From an uncultured Eubacteriales bacterium (GTDB lineage: Bacteria > Bacillota > Clostridia > Lachnospirales > Anaerotignaceae), in contig CABPCX010000156.1 in the NCBI GenBank assembly GCA_902406135.1, positions 1 to 5,073 on the forward strand: a stretch of 5,073 bases of DNA, given 5' to 3'. The translations under genes and the position numbers were made by a program. This document shows positions 1-4,952 of this stretch, one piece after another. Under the pieces are notes generated by a model. It was not told the DNA's origin, searched no databases, and saw only the letters and a list, made by a program, of their open reading frames with translations. Every line of letters starts with the position of its first letter. Positions within the stretch are counted from its first letter, which is position 1.

Positions 1-54
1 CAGGAACATACAGATTATGGCTTTTTGTATATACCTGCCCGCGGCCGTTTTTAA
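1..54 (+). CDS. C-terminal tail of an unidentified + strand protein (partial)
   Basis: The first + frame is open from the window edge to a TAA at 52-54 and reads QEHTDYGFLYIPARGRF. The mix of residues and codons (GGC, GCC, ATA) resembles the genes further right. A hairpin with a T-rich + strand flank begins 24 bases after the stop, as expected for a gene end. The fragment is too short to assign to a family. Another frame is also open, to 82, but it runs into the terminator stem, so I prefer this one. The call is an inference from position and composition only. Confidence 0.4.
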   Translation, partial: QEHTDYGFLYIPARGRF

Positions 55-77
55 TATCAATGTATTGAATATAAAAT

Positions 78-103
78 GCTGAGCCGTCTTTAAACGGCCC
101 AGC
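78..103. terminator. Hairpin terminator between convergent genes
   Basis: The stem pairs GCTG with CAGC and GCCGT with ACGGC, with one internal A/C mismatch and a loop of about six bases (CTTTAA). On the + strand it is followed by CATAATTTTTATTT. On the minus strand it is followed by ATTTTATATT, 16 bases beyond the stop of the SBP gene. It can therefore serve the SBP gene and the probable + strand gene ending at 54. The T-tracts are interrupted, so termination strength is uncertain. Confidence 0.6.
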
Positions 104-119
104 CATAATTTTTATTTAC

Positions 120-1109
120 TTACTGTATTGAAGATACGTCAATGCCAAGTTTGGCAGCTGTTTCTTCGTTAACTGCGAATTCGCATTTGTCAGCTGAAAG
201 GTATCCTACGGGGATATCACCGGGGTTTGTTCCGTTTACAAGGATATCAACAGCCATTTCGCCTGCCATATATCCAAGCTGGTAGTAGTCGATACCGTAT
301 GTAGCAAGTCCGCCTGACTCTACCATTCCGCTTTCGCCGCAGATAACGGGAAGTCCGTTGTCATTTGCTATCATAGCTACCGTTGCCATACCGTTTGCTA
401 TTGTGTTGTCTGTAGGAGCGTAGATGGCATCTACTTTTCCGACCATTGATTCAACTACAGTCTGAATTTCGTTTGTGCTTGAAACTGTGAAGTCAACTGC
501 TTCAAGACCGTTTGCCTCACAGGCTTCCTTAGCCATCTGAGCCTGGATAGCTGAGTTTGATTCAGCTGAGCAGTAAAGAACGCCTACTGTTTTAGCATCG
601 GGAATAAGCTGTTTAAGAAGGCTTATCTGGTCAGCTACGGGAGTAAGGTCTGATGCTCCTGTTACGTTTCCGCCGGGTGCTGCGTTATCAGCCACAAGAC
701 CGCTTTCAGCGGGGTCTGTTACGGCTGAGATAACTACCGGTATATCTTTAGTCATACCTGCTACGGCCTGAGCGGCGGGAGTAGCAATGGCATAAATAAG
801 GTCGTTTCCGTCATTTACAAGTTTTTCTGCAATTGTCTGGCATGTAGGCTGGTCGCCTGATGCATTCTGCTGGTCAACGGTATAGCTGATGCCCGCATCG
901 TCAAGGGCTGCGATGAAACCTTCGTTTGCCTTATCAAGGGCGGGATGCTGTGTAAGCTGAAGGATACCAATTTTATATTCGTCACCGCTGGCTTCCGTTG
1001 ATTCTGTAGTTTCGGTATTTTCTGCTGATTCAGTGCTGCCTGAACTTGAGCATGCTGTGAGAGCGATTGCTGTCATAACAGCAACGACTGCTGCTAATGA
1101 TTTCTTCAT
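120..1109 (-). CDS. ABC transporter substrate-binding lipoprotein, TrpX-like (ABC_sub_bind family)
   Basis: The 329-residue product is an extracytoplasmic solute receptor anchored to the membrane by a lipid. Residues 1-20 form a lipoprotein signal peptide: MKK, a hydrophobic core, then lipobox LTAC with Cys20 as the lipidated residue. A Ser/Thr/Glu-rich linker follows (about 21-44). The two-lobe receptor fold starts at YKIGILQ (45-51). Typical ABC_sub_bind (PF04392) features are TPVADQISLLKQLIPDAKTVGVLY (in 156-179), the hinge and second-lobe segment DAIYAPTDNTIANG (227-240), and GLATYGIDYYQLGYMAGE (267-284). Length is normal for the family. Known relatives include tryptophan/tyrosine SBPs encoded with a permease and an ATPase, but the ligand here cannot be read from sequence. 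No permease or ATPase gene is visible, and a terminator follows 16 bases after the stop. The ATG is supported by AAGGGGG at 1117-1123. The protein contains no Arg and no Trp, and is acidic. Confidence 0.88.
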   Translation of the reverse strand: MKKSLAAVVAVMTAIALTACSSSGSTESAENTETTESTEASGDEYKIGILQLTQHPALDKANEGFIAALDDAGISYTVDQQNASGDQPTCQTIAEKLVNDGNDLIYAIATPAAQAVAGMTKDIPVVISAVTDPAESGLVADNAAPGGNVTGASDLTPVADQISLLKQLIPDAKTVGVLYCSAESNSAIQAQMAKEACEANGLEAVDFTVSSTNEIQTVVESMVGKVDAIYAPTDNTIANGMATVAMIANDNGLPVICGESGMVESGGLATYGIDYYQLGYMAGEMAVDILVNGTNPGDIPVGYLSADKCEFAVNEETAAKLGIDVSSIQ

Positions 1110-1116
1110 AAAAGTT

Positions 1117-1123
1117 CCCCCTT
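1117..1123 (-). promoter_or_regulatory. Ribosome binding site of the SBP gene
   Basis: The minus strand reads AAGGGGG, then AACTTTT, then ATG. The seven-base spacing fixes the start at 1109 and places the lipoprotein signal peptide at the N-terminus. Confidence 0.8.
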
Positions 1124-1162
1124 AATATTTTAATTAAATTAAATTTTTAATGATTAATACAC

Positions 1163-1191
1163 ATTATACACCGCAGCTTTAAAACTTTCAA
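1163..1191 (-). promoter_or_regulatory. Sigma-A-type promoter of the SBP gene
   Basis: On the minus strand a -35 TTGAAA (1191-1186) is followed by a 17-base spacer and a perfect -10 TATAAT (1168-1163). Transcription should start near 1156, giving a leader of about 45-50 bases before the ATG at 1109. The leader is AT-rich and too short for a T-box or common riboswitch. A match this close to consensus predicts strong basal transcription. Confidence 0.75.
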
Positions 1192-1362
1192 TCGCTAAAT
1201 TGCCGTTTAAAAGAGCCTTTTTTGATGAGTTTTTAGTCGGTTTTTATTCAATATGCATAAAAGTATTTAATCTAACACCAATTAATGCCAAAATAGACAT
1301 ATTAAAACAATAATGAAAACCCAAGTAAAAAATGCCCGTTTAAAGGGATTTAAAAATTTAGT

Positions 1363-1392
1363 CTGTAAGAAACGGAAGTTTTCGTGTATAAT
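1363..1392 (+). promoter_or_regulatory. Probable promoter of the NSS symporter gene
   Basis: There is a perfect -10 TATAAT at 1387-1392 with TG directly before it, one base short of a true extended -10. The best -35 is weak: CTGTAA at 1363-1368 with an 18-base spacer (three matches to TTGACA). The start would fall near 1399, leaving a leader of about 50 bases. The poor -35 suggests either help from an activator or a weak promoter. Confidence 0.55.
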
Positions 1393-1437
1393 TGTTTTAG
1401 TATGGAAAAGTTACTGCTTTTCTAAGTTATAACAGAT

Positions 1438-1442
1438 GGGGA
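1438..1442 (+). promoter_or_regulatory. Ribosome binding site of the NSS symporter gene
   Basis: GGGGA lies seven bases before the ATG at 1450. The start also gives the short polar, charged N-tail expected before TM1 in this family. Confidence 0.65.
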
Positions 1443-1449
1443 TGACATA

Positions 1450-2790
1450 ATGAAAAATACAAATGAAAAAAAGAGAGATGAATTTCGTTCCGGTATAGGA
1501 TTTATTATTGCCTGCATAGGCTCGGCAGTAGGAATGGGAAATATTTGGATGTTCCCCTACAGAACAGGAAAATTCGGCGGTTCAGCCTTCCTTATACCGT
1601 ATTTTATATTTGTTATACTTCTTGGCTTTACCGGAGTAATCGGAGAAATGGCCTTCGGAAGAAGTATGAAGACAGGACCCCTTGGCTCCTTTTCCAGGGC
1701 AGCTGAGATGCGCTTTGGAAAAACCGGCGCAAAATGGGGCAAGATAGTCGGTATTATACCGGTCGTTGGTTCTTTGGGAATAGCCATCGGATATTCCGTA
1801 GTCGTAGGCTGGTTTTTAAAATATCTTTTTGCGGCCGTAACCGGAACACTCATACAGGTTGAGGATATGGGTGCTTACTTCGGAGAAATAGCCGTAAGCT
1901 TCGGAAGCATTCCCTGGCATATGCTGGGCCTGCTCCTTACATTTATTATAATGGCCCTTGGAGTAACAAAGGGTATTGAAAAAATGAATAAGATAATGAT
2001 GCCCATATTCTTCGTATTTTTCATTATTCTTCTTATACGGGTGGCAACTCTGCCCGGAGCCGTTGAGGGATATAAATATATGTTTGTTCCCAAATGGGAC
2101 CAGCTGGGAGATATAAAGACTTGGGTATATGCTCTGGGACAGGCATTCTTCTCACTGTCTCTGGCAGGCTCTGGAACAATTGTATACGGAAGTTATCTTA
2201 AAAAAGACGTGGATATAGTAAAATGCGCTAAAAACGTGGCTTTCTTTGATACATGCGCGGCTCTCCTTGCGGGAATGGTAGTAATACCTGCGGTATTTGC
2301 CTTTGGACTTGACGTGGCCAGCGGACCTCCGCTTATGTTCATAACACTTCCCGTAGTATTCCAGCAGATGCCCTTTGGCTCACTCTTTGCGGTGCTTTTC
2401 TTTATAGCCGTACTCTTTGCGGCTCTTATATCTTTGATGAACCTTTTTGAAACACCCATCGAGGCCATTGAAAATCAGTTTAAGATTTCAAGAAAGGCCG
2501 CCGTATGTATAATAGCCGTTATTGCGGCCGTTGTAGGCGTTATGATAGAGAGCGGCGACGCCGTAGGAGCATGGATGGATGCCGTATCCATATATATCGT
2601 ACCCCTCGGAGCGGTACTGGCAGCAATTATGTTTTTCTGGGTATGCCCCAAGGGATACGCCAGAGAGCAGGTTGAAATCGGCTGTGGAAAGAAACTTGGA
2701 AAATGGTTTGAGCCCGTTACAAAATATGTATTTGTGGGCATAACTCTTATAGTATACGTACTTGGCATATTCTTTGGAGGAATAGGCTGA
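1450..2790 (+). CDS. Sodium-dependent NSS/SNF family symporter, 11-TM bacterial type
   Basis: The 446-residue inner-membrane protein should couple Na+ entry to uptake of an amino acid or related solute (NSS family, LeuT fold). TM1 carries the family signature GSAVGMGNIWMFPY (24-37) around the unwound, Na+/substrate-binding stretch. FFSLSLAGSGTIVYGSYL (233-250) is the TM6 signature. IENQFKISRKAAV (340-352) links TM8 to TM9. I count 11 helices: about 15-37, 43-68, 97-128, 157-174, 182-203, 224-250, 262-286, 310-335, 350-366, 376-398 and 424-444. The protein ends just after TM11, so it is shorter than LeuT; 11-TM members such as Fusobacterium Tyt1 are known. Asp267 in TM7 probably occupies the LeuT Asn286 (Na1) position, and the position matching LeuT Glu290 is Ala. 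Met34 replaces the usual gate Arg. Substrate is unknown; aromatic amino acids are one option. The gene is followed at once by a strong terminator. Confidence 0.93.
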   Translation: MKNTNEKKRDEFRSGIGFIIACIGSAVGMGNIWMFPYRTGKFGGSAFLIPYFIFVILLGFTGVIGEMAFGRSMKTGPLGSFSRAAEMRFGKTGAKWGKIVGIIPVVGSLGIAIGYSVVVGWFLKYLFAAVTGTLIQVEDMGAYFGEIAVSFGSIPWHMLGLLLTFIIMALGVTKGIEKMNKIMMPIFFVFFIILLIRVATLPGAVEGYKYMFVPKWDQLGDIKTWVYALGQAFFSLSLAGSGTIVYGSYLKKDVDIVKCAKNVAFFDTCAALLAGMVVIPAVFAFGLDVASGPPLMFITLPVVFQQMPFGSLFAVLFFIAVLFAALISLMNLFETPIEAIENQFKISRKAAVCIIAVIAAVVGVMIESGDAVGAWMDAVSIYIVPLGAVLAAIMFFWVCPKGYAREQVEIGCGKKLGKWFEPVTKYVFVGITLIVYVLGIFFGGIG

Positions 2791-2801
2791 TAAGAACATT
2801 G

Positions 2802-2836
2802 AAAACACAGAAACAGCGGAATTGTTTCTGTGTTTT
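2802..2836 (+). terminator. Strong Rho-independent terminator after the symporter gene
   Basis: A perfect 14-bp stem pairs 2802-2815 (AAAACACAGAAACA) with 2823-2836 (TGTTTCTGTGTTTT) around a seven-base loop GCGGAAT. It is followed by T, G, then TTTATTTTG. It lies 12 bases after the symporter stop. The A/T pairs at the base of the stem add an upstream A-tract and a downstream U-tract. Confidence 0.88.
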
Positions 2837-2861
2837 TGTTTATTTTGGGCAGACAAAAGGC

Positions 2862-2868
2862 AGGGGAG
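2862..2868 (+). promoter_or_regulatory. Ribosome binding site fixing the start of the DUF3137-type gene
   Basis: AGGGGAG lies four bases before the ATG at 2873. A longer reading from the TTG at 2822 has no such site and would begin inside the terminator loop, so the ATG at 2873 is the better start. Confidence 0.7.
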
Positions 2869-2872
2869 AAAT

Positions 2873-3769
2873 ATGGAGAAAAACAGACTGGAAGAAATGA
2901 TAATAGAGGCCTTGAAGGGCAGAAAAAGGGCAAAGGTTATATCGGCACTATCCTTTCCTGTGTATATGATTTTGTTCTGTCTGCTGATTGGATTAAAGGG
3001 AGAAACGGGCGGCATTATGATTATGGCCGCGGCGGTATTTTCGGCTGCTGCCTCCCTCTGCACGTTTTTGAGATTAAAAGCATTTGGCAATAAGGATAAC
3101 GGAGCCGTATTTGAAAGGGCCTTTAAGGAAACATACATAAGGGATACCGTCCAAAACATCGATGGCTTTTCGGACATAAAATATTCTTTTGAAGAAGGAT
3201 TCAGCCAAAGGGAGCTTGCGGAAAGCTGTACAGCCGTCGGCGGAGACTGTGAGCAGTATGAAAGCGGAGATATGCTTACAGGACTTTTATGGGAAAGGGC
3301 TTTCAGGGCGGCCAACATTAAGACGGGAGCCCTTTTGGTAAACAGCGCCGGCAGAAGGGGCAGACAAAGTCTTTTTGAAGGAATGATAATAAGTTTTGAA
3401 GGCATTGACACCAATGATACGGTGCAGATTTTTGATAAAAAATTCCCCCTTGAGATGAGACAGTGGACGGAAGGCATAAAGACCGGTACGGCGGACGACG
3501 ATTTTGACAGCCGTTTTGATGTCTATGCCATGGACCCCTCTGATGTGCCTTTGATACTGACCCGGGAGAGAATAAGAAAAATAACTGACTTTGCCAAAGC
3601 CGCAGGGGAGCGGACAGCTGTCACATTCCGCGGAGGAAAGATGTATGCAGCCGTCTGCCATAGGAATTTATTTGAAACGGATATAAGCGTACCGGTTGAG
3701 AGCCAAAGGGATAATATTTTAAAGGATATGGACGTAATCAAAAGAGTATGGGAAATACTGCTGAAATAA
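2873..3769 (+). CDS. DUF3137-type two-TM membrane protein of unknown function
   Basis: The 298-residue protein has a short basic, amphipathic N-tail (1-21) and two hydrophobic helices (about 24-41 and 47-66). A long soluble, probably cytosolic domain follows. The C-terminal half resembles DUF3137: the segment with GDMLTGLLWERAFRAANIKT (132-151), FEGMIISFEG (168-177), FDSRFDVYAMDPSDVPLILT (211-230) and GKMYAAVCHRNLFETD (255-270). I recognise this as the family pattern of a two-TM anchor followed by an F-VYA-D---LT block and a late aromatic LFE segment. Function of the family is unknown. My recollection is that homologs can sit near lemA genes, but none is visible here. It lies 36 bases past a strong terminator and ends 16 bases before another, so it looks monocistronic with no clear promoter of its own. 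There is no catalytic motif I can name. Confidence 0.72.
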   Translation: MEKNRLEEMIIEALKGRKRAKVISALSFPVYMILFCLLIGLKGETGGIMIMAAAVFSAAASLCTFLRLKAFGNKDNGAVFERAFKETYIRDTVQNIDGFSDIKYSFEEGFSQRELAESCTAVGGDCEQYESGDMLTGLLWERAFRAANIKTGALLVNSAGRRGRQSLFEGMIISFEGIDTNDTVQIFDKKFPLEMRQWTEGIKTGTADDDFDSRFDVYAMDPSDVPLILTRERIRKITDFAKAAGERTAVTFRGGKMYAAVCHRNLFETDISVPVESQRDNILKDMDVIKRVWEILLK

Positions 3770-3785
3770 TTAAATACAAAAAAAT

Positions 3786-3818
3786 AAAACTCCGAATCCG
3801 GTACAGGTTCGGAGTTTT
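3786..3818. terminator. Bidirectional Rho-independent terminator between convergent genes
   Basis: An 11-bp perfect stem pairs 3786-3796 (AAAACTCCGAA) with 3808-3818 (TTCGGAGTTTT) around TCCGGTACAGG. The + strand flank is T-rich (TTTTTAAATTT). The opposite flank is A-rich on + (ACAAAAAAATAAAA), which gives a T-run on the minus strand. It can end both the DUF3137-type gene and the redox operon that stops at 3861. Confidence 0.88.
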
Positions 3819-3860
3819 TAAATTTAAGGGATATATTTAATAGGCAGGTTTACTTGAAAA

Positions 3861-4409
3861 TTAGACAGCCTTTCCCATTTCATAGGCTGTTTTAATGGCA
3901 GAGCGGCCGTTTATTTCTCCGGGGCCCTCCACTCCTCCGCCAAATACTGTTCCCGCAAGTCTTGCCTTTGAGAAACAAGATATCCAGCCTTCAAGACCGT
4001 TGATGGCACCATGCATGGCACTTTCGTCTTCGTCGGCTGCCGTTGCTATGAGATATACGTCACGGAAGGCGTAGTCTGAAGCATAGAGCGGGTTGGCACG
4101 GTCGAGCATGGTCTTCATCTGTCCGCTCATTTCATAGTAATATACTGGTGTGGCAAACACCAGAACATCGGCTGAAAGCATTTTCTGGGCTATGATGTCG
4201 GCGTCATCATGGATAACGCATCGCTGGGTTTTCTGGCAGGCAAGACAGCCCCTGCAAAAACTAATGGTCTTGTCATAGAGGCTTATTTTTTCTACCTGGT
4301 GTCCGCCTGCTTCCGCTCCCTTGGCAAAATGCTCCGCCAAAGTATCGGAGTTTCCGCCTTTTCTTGGGCTGGTGGATATAATAAGAACTTTTTTGCTTTT
4401 TTCGCTCAT
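3861..4409 (-). CDS. Flavodoxin-fold NAD(P)H-FMN reductase / iron-sulfur flavoprotein-like
   Basis: This 182-residue cytosolic flavoprotein probably transfers electrons through FMN. VLIISTSPRKGGNSDTL (8-24) is the first beta strand and FMN-phosphate loop of the NADPH-dependent FMN reductase / flavodoxin-2 class. ATPVYYYEMSGQMKTMLDR (86-104) is the second FMN contact loop and helix. Between them, FCRGCLACQKTQRCVIHDD (51-69) places four cysteines as Cys52, 55, 58 and 64: CX2CX2CX5C. Known Isf-type proteins bind a 4Fe-4S cluster with a compact CX2CX2CX4-7C motif, so Fe-S binding is plausible, though not shown here. Many clostridial relatives carry a similar cysteine block and are annotated simply as flavodoxin family. 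It is the last gene of the minus-strand operon, 41 bases after the flavodoxin stop. Translation is driven by a perfect AGGAGG (4415-4420) five bases before the ATG. Electron donor and acceptor are unknown. Confidence 0.88.
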   Translation of the reverse strand: MSEKSKKVLIISTSPRKGGNSDTLAEHFAKGAEAGGHQVEKISLYDKTISFCRGCLACQKTQRCVIHDDADIIAQKMLSADVLVFATPVYYYEMSGQMKTMLDRANPLYASDYAFRDVYLIATAADEDESAMHGAINGLEGWISCFSKARLAGTVFGGGVEGPGEINGRSAIKTAYEMGKAV

Positions 4410-4414
4410 GGAGT

Positions 4415-4420
4415 CCTCCT
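4415..4420 (-). promoter_or_regulatory. Ribosome binding site of the flavoprotein gene
   Basis: The minus strand reads AAAAAGGAGG, then ACTCC, then ATG. The site is a perfect consensus and fixes the start at 4409. Confidence 0.85.
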
Positions 4421-4450
4421 TTTTAGTATCTTTTAAAATTTACGACGGGC

Positions 4451-4933
4451 TTACCACTGTACCTTAAGACTGTCGGTCCATTTCTTTATTTCTTCGGCAC
4501 CGGCACCGGGAGAAAATCTCTTTCCGCCTGCCCATTTTGTGCTGTCACTGCAGGATTTCTTTAAAATATCATCGGTGTTTCCGAGACCGCTGCCGCCAGA
4601 TGTGCAGGCAAGTGCTATGGTTTTGCCCGAAAAATCATAGCTTTCCAAGAAAGTCTGGATTATGCGGGGAGCTTCGTACCACCATATAGGGAATAAAAGA
4701 ACGATGTTGTCCTGCTCGATACTGTCTAATTTGCCCTCGATGGCGGGTCTTGATTTCTTGTCATTCATTTCATGGGTGCTTCTGCTGTTTTTGTCATTCC
4801 AGTTGAGGTCTGCAGAAGTATATTTTTCGGCGGGCTTTATTTCATAGAGACTGCCGCCTAATACCTCGGCAAAGGTTTTTGCCAGTCTGGCCGTATTTCC
4901 GCTGGCAGAAAAATAAGCGATAAGTGTACTCAT
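4451..4933 (-). CDS. Short-chain flavodoxin (Flavodoxin_4-like)
   Basis: The 160-residue cytosolic FMN protein is a likely one- or two-electron carrier. LIAYFSASGNTARLAKTFAE (4-23) is the classic flavodoxin beta-1 strand, FMN-phosphate loop (SASGNT) and helix. LLFPIWWYEAPRIIQTFLE (79-97) is the second loop, with Trp84, Trp85 and Tyr86 available to stack on the isoalloxazine ring. ACTSGGSGLGNT (109-120) is the third loop. The YTSADLNWNDKNSRS region (38-52) is typical of the Flavodoxin_4 group seen beside cupins and aldo/keto reductases, where the protein may act on small molecules rather than as a general carrier. The ATG is set by AGGAGG at 4942-4947, eight bases upstream. It starts 19 bases after the cupin stop and is followed after 41 bases by a second flavoprotein, so the three genes look co-transcribed. 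Confidence 0.9.
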   Translation of the reverse strand: MSTLIAYFSASGNTARLAKTFAEVLGGSLYEIKPAEKYTSADLNWNDKNSRSTHEMNDKKSRPAIEGKLDSIEQDNIVLLFPIWWYEAPRIIQTFLESYDFSGKTIALACTSGGSGLGNTDDILKKSCSDSTKWAGGKRFSPGAGAEEIKKWTDSLKVQW

Positions 4934-4941
4934 ATTTTATG

Positions 4942-4947
4942 CCTCCT
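4942..4947 (-). promoter_or_regulatory. Ribosome binding site of the flavodoxin gene
   Basis: AGGAGG on the minus strand lies eight bases before the ATG at 4933. It sits inside the 19-base gap after the cupin stop codon, which supports translation from a shared transcript. Confidence 0.85.
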
Positions 4948-4952
4948 GTCTG

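Larger units (their letters stand above)
1110..1449. other. Divergent AT-rich intergenic region
   Basis: These 340 bases separate the SBP and symporter genes and hold the promoters and ribosome sites of both. The stretch between the two -35 elements (about 1192-1362) is AT-rich and has no credible gene. It contains two near-copies of TGCC(C)GTTTAAA (about 1200 and 1332) and a repeated GTTTTTA motif (about 1230-1250). A perfect odd palindrome TTAAT-G-ATTAA (1147-1157) lies at the predicted SBP start point. I recognise no RNA element here. Confidence 0.7.

Noticed and set aside
1202..1222. AAAAG-AGC-CTTTT mini-hairpin followed by T residues as a terminator
   Set aside because: The stem is five weak A/T-rich pairs with a three-base loop and has no gene ending before it.
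1313..1432. 39-codon + strand ORF encoding a very basic peptide
   Set aside because: No ribosome site precedes it, and it covers the predicted symporter promoter; it is best explained as chance in an AT-rich region.
1110..1449. Possible T-box, glycine or other riboswitch ahead of a transporter gene
   Set aside because: Both predicted leaders are only about 45-50 bases, and I see no T-box sequence, specifier stem or conserved aptamer core.
2822..2872. Longer N-terminus for the DUF3137-type protein from a TTG at 2822
   Set aside because: It would begin in the loop of the terminator, has no ribosome site, and adds 17 residues unlike the family; the ATG at 2873 has AGGGGAG just upstream.
2475..2933. 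Second minus-strand open frame over the terminator region
   Set aside because: Same situation: antisense to real genes, Pro/Thr/Ile-rich composition and no recognisable domain.
2488..3477. Long minus-strand open frame across the end of the symporter gene and the DUF3137-type gene
   Set aside because: It runs antisense to two well-supported genes and through the terminator, and its Ser/Leu/Pro-rich product matches no family I know; it is a shadow frame.
3287..3741. Minus-strand frames opposite the DUF3137-type gene
   Set aside because: Low-complexity, Cys/Ser-rich shadows with no ribosome sites.
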